Shown: piece after piece, positions 1 to 7,906 of the stretch
How positions within the stretch are numbered: the stretch's first letter is position 1
How the letters are laid out: every line of letters begins with the position of its first letter
Source: Liquorilactobacillus sicerae
Lineage (GTDB): Bacteria > Bacillota > Bacilli > Lactobacillales > Lactobacillaceae
Assembly: GCF_029916425.1 (NCBI RefSeq)
Contig: NZ_JAHAVQ010000019.1
Coordinates: 1-32,275, forward strand
Length of the DNA: 32,275 nt
Direction of reading: 5' to 3'
The notes under the pieces: generated by a model
Databases searched by the model: none
What the model was told of the DNA's origin: nothing
Seen by the model: only the letters and a program-made list of their open reading frames with translations
Translations under genes and position numbers: made by a program

Positions 1-93
1 GACAAACTTATTATATTTGGATTTCCTTTGTGAGTCCTTTATTTTGTTTTAGCGTTGCACTTAAAGTGTAAATTCAAGGCATAAAATAAAAAT

Positions 94-128
94 CGGTACT
101 TAGGATAGAAAAATTTCTATCAGTACCG
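94..128. repeat. Perfect-arm inverted repeat (hairpin)
   Basis: CGGTACT (94-100) pairs with AGTACCG (122-128), and ATAGAAA (105-111) pairs with TTTCTAT (114-120). Small internal asymmetries lie between the two stems. No T-run follows directly; a T7 stretch comes about 15 bases later, at 144-150, inside a second weak hairpin (CCGTTT 141-146 with AAACGG 156-161). It may end transcription of a gene left of the window or act as an operator; the sequence does not decide. The rest of positions 1-255 shows no gene. Confidence 0.4.
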
Positions 129-255
129 AATATTATAGAACCGTTTTTTTGGTATAAACGGCCATGATTTAACCAGTCCGCAAATTGCATTTGATTGGCG
201 ATGCTGATTAATTAGGATTAAAATTGGCGTTGACAATAAAAATGAGGTGGCTTTG

Positions 256-990
256 ATGAAATTAACTAATTCGACATCGCCAATTAAAGTTCAAGCGTTG
301 TTTGATCGATTGGCACCTGAATACGATCGGATGAATAATGTGATAACCCTTGGTATTCAGCAGTCGTGGCGCAAAAAGACTTTACAGTATCTTAATTTCC
401 CCACCCAAGCTAAGATTCTTGATCTTTGTTGCGGAACGGGTCATTGGACGCTTGATTTGGCTCATAAAGCTAGTCAGCAAAGCCAGATAATTGGTGTTGA
501 TTTCAGTTCTCAAATGTTAGCGGTCGCTTATCAGAAAATTCAACGACAAGCATTAACTGGCAAAATTAACTTGTTGCGGGGGGATGTCATGCAGCTGCCA
601 TTTGCTGAAAATTCATTTGATTTAGTAACGATTGGTTTTGGTTTAAGGAATGTCAGCGATTTTCACCAAGTACTCAAAGAAATGGTTCGAGTTGTCCGTC
701 CAGGTGGTCAAGTGGCTTGTTTGGAGACATCAAAGCCGCCTGTTGGGCCGCTGCGTTTGGGCTGGCAAGCTTATTTTTCCATAGTTCCATGGCTGGCTCA
801 AATCTTTGGCAGTAGTTTGCAGGACTATTCATATCTAAAGAAGACGGCTTATAAGTTTCCTGCAGCTCCAGAACTGGCTGAAAAATTTCGTCTAGCTGGC
901 TTACAAAAAGTTGAGTATCATTATTTTACTTTTGGAGCAGGTGCGTTGCATATTGGCTATAAACCAAACAAGTTTTCACAAAATATTTAG
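256..990 (+). CDS. menG: Demethylmenaquinone methyltransferase (MenG/UbiE)
   Basis: This SAM-dependent C-methyltransferase carries out the last step of menaquinone synthesis, methylating demethylmenaquinone at the membrane. The 244-aa length is usual for the family. The N-terminal stretch with FDRLAPEYDRMNNV is the UbiE signature, and the SAM-binding motif I, ILDLCCGTGHWTL, lies at about residues 54-66. A second family stretch, GFGLRNV, follows in the middle of the protein. The ATG at 256 is chosen because GAGGTGG (245-250) is the ribosome binding site; an in-frame GTG at 247 lies inside that site. The gene stands alone, with no other men gene nearby, so quinone precursors may be made elsewhere or taken up. 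Function is well supported by family; in vivo respiration is an inference. Confidence 0.92.
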   Translation: MKLTNSTSPIKVQALFDRLAPEYDRMNNVITLGIQQSWRKKTLQYLNFPTQAKILDLCCGTGHWTLDLAHKASQQSQIIGVDFSSQMLAVAYQKIQRQALTGKINLLRGDVMQLPFAENSFDLVTIGFGLRNVSDFHQVLKEMVRVVRPGGQVACLETSKPPVGPLRLGWQAYFSIVPWLAQIFGSSLQDYSYLKKTAYKFPAAPELAEKFRLAGLQKVEYHYFTFGAGALHIGYKPNKFSQNI

Positions 991-1073
991 TAAACAAAAA
1001 GCTAACAAAACGGTTGTATATCCCTTTAAACTAAGATAAATTAAAAACAAAAATTTCACAATTTCTCAAAAGG

Positions 1074-1115
1074 CCTTTTTAACTTCACAATGATTTAAGC
1101 TAAAAAGGGTTTTTT
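1074..1115 (+). terminator. Rho-independent terminator after menG
   Basis: CCTTTTTA (1074-1081) pairs with TAAAAAGG (1101-1108), followed by G and a run of T. It lies about 85 bases after the menG stop and before the glpF promoter region. Confidence 0.65.
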
Positions 1116-1142
1116 AATAGGAAAATGTGAGTTTGTACAGTA

Positions 1143-1191
1143 TAATGTAAGCGTGTTCAATAGTGGAACACTTGTGAATATTTTTTCACAA
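1143..1191 (+). promoter_or_regulatory. glpF leader: -10 box and two tandem inverted repeats
   Basis: A TATAAT at 1141-1146 could be the -10 box. It is followed by GTGTTC (1153-1158) paired with GAACAC (1166-1171). Immediately after comes TTGTGAA (1172-1178) paired with TTCACAA (1185-1191). The ribosome binding site GAGGAGGA is at 1207-1214. The two adjacent hairpins could be operator half-sites or RNA hairpins in the leader. No matching -35 box is convincing. The function is not known from the sequence alone. Confidence 0.4.
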
Positions 1192-1221
1192 ATAATAATT
1201 TAGATTGAGGAGGAATTTGAA

Positions 1222-1926
1222 ATGAGTGGTTTTTGGGGCGAGTTTTTTGGAACAGCTATTTTGATTATTTTAGGAGTTGGCTGTGGAGCTGGAGTTAATT
1301 TGAAAAGCAATTATGCACATGGACAAAATTGGATGTTTATTTCATTCGCTTGGGGTTTAGCGGTAACTTTTGGAGTCTATGTCGCTGGACAATTAGGTTC
1401 TCAAGGACATTTAAATCCAGCTGTAACGATTGGCTTTGCAGCATTTGGCTTTTTCCCTTGGCATGAAGTTTTACCGTATTTATTTGGGCAATTTCTGGGT
1501 GCTTTTGTTGGTGCGACGATTGTTATTATTCAATATTATCCACAATTCAAAATTTCTAAAACTCCGGCACAAGGCAACCAAGTTGGAATTTTTTCAACAG
1601 CTCCGGCAATTCAAAATTCGTTATTTAACTTTTTAAGTGAAGTAATTGCAACTTTTGTTTTCATATTCACGTTGCTAAATTTGGGTGATTTTACGCAAGG
1701 TTTAAAACCGTTGATTGTTGGCTTACTGATCACAGTTGTTGGTCAAGCATTAGGGGGAACGACTGGATTTGCTTTAAATCCAGCTCGTGATTGGGGGCCG
1801 CGCTTAGCGTATACAATCTTACCGGTTCCCAATCGTTCTTCAGCTAATTGGAGTTACGCTTGGGTTCCAATGCTTGGCCCGTTAGCTGGTGGCTTATTAG
1901 CTGGGGCTCTACAATCTGTTTTGTAA
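1222..1926 (+). CDS. glpF: Glycerol uptake facilitator / aquaglyceroporin (MIP family)
   Basis: This is an integral membrane channel of the major intrinsic protein family, 234 aa, with six predicted membrane segments and two half-helices. Both NPA motifs are present: HLNPAVT with NPA at 65-67, and ALNPARDWGP with NPA at 186-188. The Asp directly after the second NPAR (D190) is typical of glycerol-conducting members rather than strict water channels. Many lactic acid bacteria carry several paralogues that pass glycerol, water, dihydroxyacetone or lactic acid, so the exact substrate is open. The ATG has a strong GAGGAGGA site 8 bases upstream. No glycerol kinase or dehydrogenase gene is adjacent. 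The gene is monocistronic, flanked by terminators. Confidence 0.9.
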   Translation: MSGFWGEFFGTAILIILGVGCGAGVNLKSNYAHGQNWMFISFAWGLAVTFGVYVAGQLGSQGHLNPAVTIGFAAFGFFPWHEVLPYLFGQFLGAFVGATIVIIQYYPQFKISKTPAQGNQVGIFSTAPAIQNSLFNFLSEVIATFVFIFTLLNLGDFTQGLKPLIVGLLITVVGQALGGTTGFALNPARDWGPRLAYTILPVPNRSSANWSYAWVPMLGPLAGGLLAGALQSVL

Positions 1927-1968
1927 AATAAAAATATTTTTTTGCTGATGTTTACGTTAAATAAAGGG

Positions 1969-2005
1969 CTACTCAAAGTTAAATTAAAACTTGGGTAGTT
2001 TTTTT
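1969..2005 (+). terminator. Rho-independent terminator after glpF
   Basis: CTACTCAAAGTT pairs imperfectly (one G-T pair, one bulge) with AACTTGGGTAG (1988-1998), followed by T7. Confidence 0.75.
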
Positions 2006-2048
2006 GTGAAAAGATTTTACAAATTGTTGCAACCTAGTTGAGTTTGTC

Positions 2049-2075
2049 TAAATTAAGTTTAATTTTAACCGATAT
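2049..2075 (+). promoter_or_regulatory. Sigma-D/sigma-28 type flagellar promoter
   Basis: TAAA (2049-2052) and CCGATAT (2069-2075) are separated by 16 bases. The Bacillus sigma-D consensus is TAAA, 14-16 bases, then (G)CCGATAT, so only the optional G differs (A2068). The site is 42 bases upstream of the chemoreceptor start and downstream of the glpF terminator, exactly where a flagellar-class promoter is expected. Confidence 0.75.
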
Positions 2076-2117
2076 ATAACTTGGGTCAGTATTTTTACTG
2101 TAAGGGAGAGAGGCAAA

Positions 2118-4163
2118 ATGAAGAAAAAAAGCATTGGCAAAATGGTAAGCACAATCTTGGTACTAATCGCCATCATTCCTATCTTAATTACTGTTTTGAG
2201 TTCTTACATAAGTACGAGGGATCTTTTGATTGAAAGGACTGATAGTGATAAGCAAACAGCTGTTGCTAGCGTTGCGCACAGCCGTAATTCACTAAAAAAA
2301 TCGGCTAAAAAAGCTTTAGAAGGAATGGCATCACAACCGGCATTTAAACAAAAATTTGATTTGAAGAAAATCAAAAATGTCATTTCGGCGGGCGAAACGG
2401 AAAATGGGACCGTCGAGAATGCTATCTTTTCAACTTCAACGGGGAAATTTGCTGCTAATAGTACAAGTTTGCCTACTGGGTTTAATCCGCTTGTGCGTCC
2501 TTGGTATAAAGGCGCAATGAAACAACAAGGCAAAATCTTTTGGTCAGCACCATATATCGATGCTAATACTGGTAAATATATAACGAGTGTTTCTAAAGTT
2601 ATTAAAAATAGTCAAGGTGAAGAAGGAGTACTTTCTTTTAATATCTCTTATGATTCAATTCAACAAGATTTGAGTAAGTTGGAGGTTGGTAGAACAGGCA
2701 ATGCTTTCTTAGTTTCTTCAAGTGGAGTAGTTGTTGCTTCCAAAAATAAAAAATTAGTCGGTAATAAGATCAAGAATACTCAACTATTTAAGAGTTTAAA
2801 GCAGGCTACTAGTAAGAAGAGTTCAGGCTATGTTTTGCTCAAAGGCGACTCAAAAGTTCAGCGGGTTTTTTATCGGAGAAATGGTAATGGTGAATATATT
2901 TCAGTTGCTAAGACAAAACGTAACGAAATTACACCAGAGTTGTCAGCCATTATTCGAAATTCAGCAATTGTAGCAGTCATTATGATAATTGTGAATATTA
3001 TTCTTGCTAAGGTAATTACAGATCTCATAAAACGACTGATCAATATTTTTGTTGAATCATTTGAAGATGCCGGTCAAGGAAAATTACACACAATTTCTAA
3101 CAAAAAAATCAAGATTGCTGGTTTGGGCAGCAATATAGTCAAAAGTATGGTTAAATCTGATGAAAACGGAAATGAATACCAACAATTGACGGCTTACTAT
3201 AATAAAATGATCAAGTCGATTGGCAGCTTAATAAATGGGATCAAGAATGAAGGTGGCAAAGTTTCAAAAATGTCTAATTCATTATTAGGTCTTTCAAAAC
3301 AGACGAGCAAGGCGACTGAAGAAGTTGCTAAAACGATTACTGGGATTGCAGATGTTACTAGCAATCAAGCTAATGATACGCAAAAGAGTGTTGAGCAGTT
3401 GCAGCAGTTGTCTAAAACAATTGAAACCATGAGTAATAATGTGCTGAATATTAATAATAAGTCTCAGGAATCTTCTAAAATTAATCAGAATAATATTGTT
3501 GTAGCAAATCAGGTTAAAAACAACTGGAATGAAGAACTCAACAATATGAAAGTTTTAATGAATAAAATGGAAGATTCAAATAACAGTATTCAAAGTATTA
3601 GCAAAATCATAATCGTTATTAGTGAAATTGCAGATCAAACTAATCTTTTAGCTTTGAATGCTTCAATTGAGGCGGCCAGTGCTGGTGAGGCTGGCAAGGG
3701 CTTTGCAGTTGTTGCTTCGGAAATTAGAAAGCTTTCTGAACGTAGTAATTCTTCAAGCAAAGAAATTGGTGAAATCATTGAAAAAATTCGCAACCAATCT
3801 TCTGAAATGGTTAAACAGACTAAGATGTCATTAGCTGGTGGCGAGAAACAAACAGATTTGATTGTTAAATCGATTGAGTCATCACAAGAGGTTTCTCGAA
3901 GAAGTGAACTGATGATTAAAGAAATTGAAGAACTTGCGAAATCTAGTCAAAAAATCGTTAAAGTTAAAAATAAGGTTCTCGAAAATCTAGAAAATATTTC
4001 TGCTTCAACTGAAGAGAACTCAGCAGGAACTGAGGAAGTTTCAGCAAACTCAGAAGAAGTTTTAGCTACGATGGAAGAATTTACGAGCCATGTGGCTGAG
4101 TTGAATAAAATTGCGGATCAGCTAAAAGAAAACTTAGCTAAGAAATTTGAACTTGATATTTAG
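2118..4163 (+). CDS. Methyl-accepting chemotaxis protein with extracellular dCache domain
   Basis: This transmembrane chemoreceptor (681 aa) feeds the CheA/CheW flagellar pathway. TM1 is at about 11-32. An extracellular double-Cache domain follows (about 35-280) with the hallmark stretch RPWYKGA and then [16 protein letters not shown]2 is at about 280-300, followed by a HAMP-like segment and a long cytoplasmic coiled coil. Its hairpin tip contains [18 protein letters not shown] and [14 protein letters not shown], the conserved MCP signalling core. R127, W129 and Y130 match the amino-acid-binding dCache motif as I recall it, but the Asp expected to hold the ligand amino group appears to be Asn175. 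An amino-acid ligand is therefore plausible, not shown. Ribosome site GGGAGAGAGG precedes the ATG. A sigma-D promoter lies upstream. No other motility gene is in the window. Confidence 0.93.
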   Translation: MKKKSIGKMVSTILVLIAIIPILITVLSSYISTRDLLIERTDSDKQTAVASVAHSRNSLKKSAKKALEGMASQPAFKQKFDLKKIKNVISAGETENGTVENAIFSTSTGKFAANSTSLPTGFNPLVRPWYKGAMKQQGKIFWSAPYIDANTGKYITSVSKVIKNSQGEEGVLSFNISYDSIQQDLSKLEVGRTGNAFLVSSSGVVVASKNKKLVGNKIKNTQLFKSLKQATSKKSSGYVLLKGDSKVQRVFYRRNGNGEYISVAKTKRNEITPELSAIIRNSAIVAVIMIIVNIILAKVITDLIKRLINIFVESFEDAGQGKLHTISNKKIKIAGLGSNIVKSMVKSDENGNEYQQLTAYYNKMIKSIGSLINGIKNEGGKVSKMSNSLLGLSKQTSKATEEVAKTITGIADVTSNQANDTQKSVEQLQQLSKTIETMSNNVLNINNKSQESSKINQNNIVVANQVKNNWNEELNNMKVLMNKMEDSNNSIQSISKIIIVISEIADQTNLLALNASIEAASAGEAGKGFAVVASEIRKLSERSNSSSKEIGEIIEKIRNQSSEMVKQTKMSLAGGEKQTDLIVKSIESSQEVSRRSELMIKEIEELAKSSQKIVKVKNKVLENLENISASTEENSAGTEEVSANSEEVLATMEEFTSHVAELNKIADQLKENLAKKFELDI

Positions 4164-4187
4164 ACGAATAATTAAATAATTAGAATA

Positions 4188-4229
4188 AAATTCTGGCATT
4201 GCTTTTTTAAATGATGCCAGAATTTTTTT
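4188..4229 (+). terminator. Rho-independent terminator after the chemoreceptor gene
   Basis: AAATTCTGGCAT (4188-4199) pairs perfectly with ATGCCAGAATTT (4214-4225), and the T-run continues to 4229. Confidence 0.88.
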
Positions 4230-4388
4230 AGCTTGGCAAAATGAATCTTCAATTAGTAACAGTAACAAATGACCACTTAAATGACTAATTATGATCTTTA
4301 AGTAGGATTTAGGGCCTAACTTTTTCTTAGCTTATTTTAATTTAATTCACTGTGCTATAATTGAAAAATAGTACTTTTGAGGAGGCAC

Positions 4389-5984
4389 ATGAAAAACATG
4401 CCGAAAAAGATCAGTCTTTTTTCAATTGTAATGTTAACTTTAAGTTCAATTATTGGATCCGGTTGGTTGTTTGGTTCGGGGATGGCGGCTCAAATTGCTG
4501 GTCCAGCAGCAATTATCTCTTGGATTTTAGGCGGTATAATCATTGGAGTAATTGCATTGAATTATATTGAGTTAGGAACAATGTTTCCAGCTAGTGGTGG
4601 AATGAGTCAGTACGCGGCTTTTTCTCATGGCACCTTGCTCGGCTTTGTTGCCGGTTGGGCTAATTGGATCTCTTTGTTAACGATTATTCCAATCGAGGCA
4701 GTTGCAGCTGTTCAGTACATGAGCTCTTGGCCTTGGACGTGGGCTAATTGGACGAAAGGATTTGTAGCTCATGGTAATGTCACGAATCAGGGCTTAGTGA
4801 TTGTTTTTCTTTTTATGCTGGCATTTACGTTGCTAAATTTTTGGTCACTCAAGTTGTTGACCAGTTTTACTAGTTTGATTGCTGTATTCAAAATGGCAAT
4901 TCCGCTGTTAACGATCCTAATTTTATTTTTTACTGGCTTTCACTCAGGCAATTTTGCTCAAACAGCTGGCTTTATGCCTGCCGGAAGTGCTGCAATTTTT
5001 ACTGCGACGACCTCAGCGGGAATTATTTTTTCCTATAATGCTTTTCAGACAACTATCAATATGGGTGACGAGATTGAGCATCCCGAAAAGAATATTTTTC
5101 GTGGTATTGTGATATCTTTTGGAATCAGTATGGTGATCTATACTTTATTGCAAGTTGCTTTTATTGGAGCAGTTCCCAGTCAGCAATTGACGATTGGCGG
5201 CTGGAAGGGCATCAACTTTCAATCCCCATTTGCTGATATTGCGATTTTGCTGAATTTGAATTGGTGGGCCGATATTCTATACTTAGATGCCTTTGTTTCA
5301 CCGTTTGGAACGGGCGTTTCTTTTGTAGCAACAACCTCGCGGGCATTAGCGGCGATGACAACTACAAGACATTTACCAACGTTTTTAGGAAAATTAAGTC
5401 AAAAATACCGAACTCCGCGCCGTTCAATGGTCGTGAATCTTTTCTTAGGCTTGGTAATGGTCATCGCCTTTAGAAATTGGGGGGCTTTGTCCAACGTGAT
5501 TTCAACATCGACCTTGATTGCCTATTTAACTGGTCCAGTAACCTTGATCAGCTTTCGACGGATGGCTCCAGATTGGAAACGACCGTTTAAATTACAGGGT
5601 GCGCATTTCTTAGCACCATTAGCTTATTTGTTAGCCAGCTTGGCAATTTATTGGGCTAAATGGCCGACAACAATTGAAGTTTTTGGCGTAATTGCACTTG
5701 GCTTGATTTTTTATATCTACTATGAATTTCGTCAGCCTTCCGGTAAACAAAAGGTCTTTCAAAGTTTCAAAGGGGCTCGCTGGCTGGTCCTTGAACTGCT
5801 TTGGTTGACAATCATGTCATTGATTGGCAGTCATCAATTTGGTGGCAATGACTGGCTGCCATATCCGACTGATTTTGGAATGGTGATGGTTGGCAGCTTA
5901 GGATGTTATTTGTTAGGAGTTCATGATGCATATGCAAGTGATGAAACCGAGTACGGCCGTTCACTGAATGAAAAAATTAAATAG
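4389..5984 (+). CDS. APC-superfamily amino acid permease (YveA/aspartate-glutamate permease-like)
   Basis: This proton-coupled amino acid transporter of the cytoplasmic membrane is about 531 aa, with 12-14 hydrophobic segments. The N-terminal helix carries SSIIGSGWLFG, the APC signature for the unwound substrate-binding helix. The sequence around IPIEAVAAVQYMSSWPWTW resembles Bacillus YveA-type aspartate/glutamate permeases, so an acidic amino acid is the best guess; the substrate is not certain. The start is ambiguous. GAGGAGG ends at 4385, so ATG 4389 is very close to it and ATG 4398 (MPKKISLF) is somewhat far. The TTG at 4377 lies inside the ribosome site. TATAAT in the upstream region (about 4353-4358) is a plausible -10 box. 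The gene is monocistronic, with terminators on both sides. Confidence 0.85.
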   Translation: MKNMPKKISLFSIVMLTLSSIIGSGWLFGSGMAAQIAGPAAIISWILGGIIIGVIALNYIELGTMFPASGGMSQYAAFSHGTLLGFVAGWANWISLLTIIPIEAVAAVQYMSSWPWTWANWTKGFVAHGNVTNQGLVIVFLFMLAFTLLNFWSLKLLTSFTSLIAVFKMAIPLLTILILFFTGFHSGNFAQTAGFMPAGSAAIFTATTSAGIIFSYNAFQTTINMGDEIEHPEKNIFRGIVISFGISMVIYTLLQVAFIGAVPSQQLTIGGWKGINFQSPFADIAILLNLNWWADILYLDAFVSPFGTGVSFVATTSRALAAMTTTRHLPTFLGKLSQKYRTPRRSMVVNLFLGLVMVIAFRNWGALSNVISTSTLIAYLTGPVTLISFRRMAPDWKRPFKLQGAHFLAPLAYLLASLAIYWAKWPTTIEVFGVIALGLIFYIYYEFRQPSGKQKVFQSFKGARWLVLELLWLTIMSLIGSHQFGGNDWLPYPTDFGMVMVGSLGCYLLGVHDAYASDETEYGRSLNEKIK

Positions 5985-6001
5985 AATAATCCTAAAATAA
6001 G

Positions 6002-6028
6002 AAAAATTATAAATTGCATAATTTTTTT
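6002..6028 (+). terminator. AT-rich rho-independent terminator
   Basis: AAAAATTAT (6002-6010), loop of 7, ATAATTTTT (6018-6026), then more T. The stem is entirely A/T, but perfectly paired and placed just after the permease stop. Confidence 0.6.
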
Positions 6029-6070
6029 AACTTTTCAATTGATTAAATTCATTTCTGTTGCTAGAATAAA

Positions 6071-6097
6071 GTTAATTGAAACTGATTCTCAATTAAC
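6071..6097 (+). promoter_or_regulatory. Fur-like box within a perfect dyad upstream of the hemH unit
   Basis: GTTAATTGA (6071-6079) and TCAATTAAC (6089-6097) form a perfect 9-bp dyad around 9 bases. Nested in it, TGAAACTGATTCTCA (6077-6091) matches the Bacillus-type Fur 7-1-7 consensus TGATAATNATTATCA at 11 of 14 informative positions. It lies 23 bases upstream of the first start codon. Binding by Fur or a relative such as PerR or Zur is an inference from the pattern. Confidence 0.5.
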
Positions 6098-6119
6098 TGA
6101 TTTAGCGGAGGGATGATCC

Positions 6120-6410
6120 ATGAAAAAGCGTTTTGTGCTAGGAGTTTTAGTAGTAACATCATTTTTGGCTTTTGGTTTTATAGCTCATGAGATAGCAACC
6201 GGTCTTAAAGTAAGTGAGCAAACAAGTCTAGTTGAACAATCAAGCAAAAAAGATCTTTCAACCGCTCCAAGATATTCTTACGGGGAAATTTTAAGTACTT
6301 TGGGAATTATAACTGTGGGAGGTTTAGCTTTGACGCTTAGAGAAACAAAATCAATTAAATTAGAGAGTTTTAGGAGAGATTTGAATGAAAAAAGGAGTTT
6401 TATTAATTAA
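6120..6410 (+). CDS. Small membrane protein of unknown function, overlapping hemH
   Basis: I do not recognise this 96-aa protein. It begins with a short positive stretch and a strongly hydrophobic helix (residues about 4-26, with VLGVLVVTSFLAFGFIA). A polar linker rich in Ser, Lys and Gln follows (about 30-55), then a second hydrophobic helix (about 58-75) and a charged tail. The first helix could be a signal anchor. A good GGAGGG ribosome site (6108-6112) precedes the ATG. Its last 26 bases overlap the hemH start in another frame, so the two genes are almost certainly translated from one mRNA and probably coupled. The adjacency suggests a link to iron or heme handling, which is only an inference from context. 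Confidence 0.7.
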   Translation: MKKRFVLGVLVVTSFLAFGFIAHEIATGLKVSEQTSLVEQSSKKDLSTAPRYSYGEILSTLGIITVGGLALTLRETKSIKLESFRRDLNEKRSFIN

Positions 6411-7335
6411 TCTAGGTACTCCCAAAACACCAACCACTGAAGATGTCCGCGAATATTTGCGCCGCTTCTTGAGTGATCCACGAGTGATTGATGTACCGGC
6501 CTGGAAATGGAAACCAATTTTGAATTCGATGATTTTGCCCAAACGTCCAGCTAAGTCAGCTAAACTTTACCAGCAGATCTGGTCAAAGGAGCATGGTTCA
6601 CCGCTTTTGTATTACACGCAACAGCAAACAATGCAGCTGCAGAAACTTTTGCCGAATTATGTGGTCAAATTTGCAATGAGCTATAGTGATCCATTGATTA
6701 AGGATACTTTGACCGAATTTGAGATGGCTAAAGTTGACGATTTAACGATCATTCCCCTCTACCCCCAATATTCAACGACAACGGTTGGCTCAGTTGCGGA
6801 TGATATCAATCGTTTTTTTTATCGGCGGTCAATTATTCCTAATTTGCATTTGATTACTGATTTTTGTGATTTCCAACCTTATATTCAGGCTTTAGCGGCC
6901 AAAATAACAGCAGCTCTAGCTGAATTTAAACCAGATCTGCTGTTGCTATCCTATCATGGTATTCCCAAAAGCTATGTTGCAAAGGGTGATCCTTATCAGC
7001 AACGATGTGAACTGACGACTAAGCTGCTTTTAGCCGAATTAAAGACCAAGGTGCCAGTCAAACAAACTTATCAATCTCGTTTTGGTCCAGATGAATGGTT
7101 GACACCAGCAACTGACGCGACTTTAAAAACTTTACCAGCACAAGGAGTTAAGCGTGTTTTGGTTGCGGCTCCAAGTTTTGTTGCAGATTGTTTGGAAACT
7201 TTGCATGAATTGGAAATTGAAAACAGGGAGTACTTTTTGACAAGTGGCGGGGAAGATTTTGCCCTAGTTCCAGCCTTGAATGCTGATCCAGCTTTCACCC
7301 AAGTCTTGCAACGATTAGTTTTACAGTCACGTTAA
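6385..7335 (+). CDS. hemH: Ferrochelatase
   Basis: This enzyme inserts ferrous iron into a porphyrin to make heme (316 aa, soluble or membrane-associated). The catalytic His191 sits in LLLSYHGIPKSY and the acidic partner Glu271 in VADCLETLHELEIE. QSRFGPDEWLTP at about 230-241 is the conserved porphyrin-cleft stretch. The N-terminus, GVLLINLGTPKTPT, and PLYPQYSTTTVGS resemble the classical Gram-negative/mitochondrial-type enzyme rather than the Bacillus coproporphyrin type, whose N-terminus reads more like LLVMAYGTPY. No other heme synthesis gene is in the window, so the porphyrin would have to come from elsewhere in the genome or from outside. AGGAGAG (6372-6378) precedes the ATG. The stop codon shares the bases TTAA with the convergent GNAT gene. 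Confidence 0.93.
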   Translation: MKKGVLLINLGTPKTPTTEDVREYLRRFLSDPRVIDVPAWKWKPILNSMILPKRPAKSAKLYQQIWSKEHGSPLLYYTQQQTMQLQKLLPNYVVKFAMSYSDPLIKDTLTEFEMAKVDDLTIIPLYPQYSTTTVGSVADDINRFFYRRSIIPNLHLITDFCDFQPYIQALAAKITAALAEFKPDLLLLSYHGIPKSYVAKGDPYQQRCELTTKLLLAELKTKVPVKQTYQSRFGPDEWLTPATDATLKTLPAQGVKRVLVAAPSFVADCLETLHELEIENREYFLTSGGEDFALVPALNADPAFTQVLQRLVLQSR

Positions 7336-7811
7336 TTCAAGTCTTTAATGAACCAAGCATCGCAAGCTGAGTGGCTGGTTTGTGCTAAAGCCTGTGGTAA
7401 CGCCCGGAAGCCTAAATGTCGATAAAGTCCGATTGCTCGCTCAAGATTAGAGAAAGTCTCAATATATAATTGTTGATAGCCGAGCTGGCGAGCTTTTTGC
7501 TCGGATGCTAAAATGATTTTTTTCCCTAAGCCGAATCCGCGAGCAGCTGGCAGAAAGTAAAGCTTTTGTAATTCGGCAATTTGCGGATCGGCAAAGGGAC
7601 CAAAGCCACCACAGCCAATCACTTTTTGCTGATCTTCAACTACCCAGTAAAAGGCTTTAGTTGGTTGAGAGTTGTAGTAAGTTGCTAAACTTGCTAATTG
7701 CGGATCGTAATAGGCAGTGTTAGGTTTGGCATCATTAAACTCGGCTAAGGTTGCCTGAATAATTTTTTTAACGGTCGGTTCATCGGCCGTTTTTATTTGG
7801 CGTAAATACAA
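7332..7811 (-). CDS. GNAT-family N-acetyltransferase
   Basis: This is a 159-aa acetyl-CoA-dependent transferase of the GNAT fold; the substrate is unknown. The acetyl-CoA pyrophosphate loop RGFGLG is at 91-96, preceded by the beta-strand LQKLYFLPAA and followed by the helix KKIILASEQKARQLGY. LYIETFSNLERAIGLYRHLGF is the usual motif B ending. The start is TTG, with GGAG about 10 bases upstream; no in-frame ATG is better placed. It is convergent with hemH, and the two stop codons overlap in the tetramer TTAA (7332-7335). No regulator is adjacent. Confidence 0.85.
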   Translation of the reverse strand: MYLRQIKTADEPTVKKIIQATLAEFNDAKPNTAYYDPQLASLATYYNSQPTKAFYWVVEDQQKVIGCGGFGPFADPQIAELQKLYFLPAARGFGLGKKIILASEQKARQLGYQQLYIETFSNLERAIGLYRHLGFRALPQALAQTSHSACDAWFIKDLN

Positions 7812-7906
7812 TTTTCTTCAGCTCCAATTTTAAATTAGTTGTAATTTACGTTAGCATTTAGACTAAAAATGTGCAAGAATTAAATTATTTTTAGGGGGGA
7901 ACGGTA

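Noticed and set aside
1430..1636. Same-strand alternative frame inside glpF
   Set aside because: Overlaps conserved NPA-containing coding sequence in another frame and has no start signals.
2204..2533. Minus-strand open frame inside the chemoreceptor gene
   Set aside because: Shadow of the real gene: no ribosome site, no family resemblance, and fully inside a well-supported coding region. Other antisense frames in mleS, argB-argJ and pepN were rejected for the same reason.
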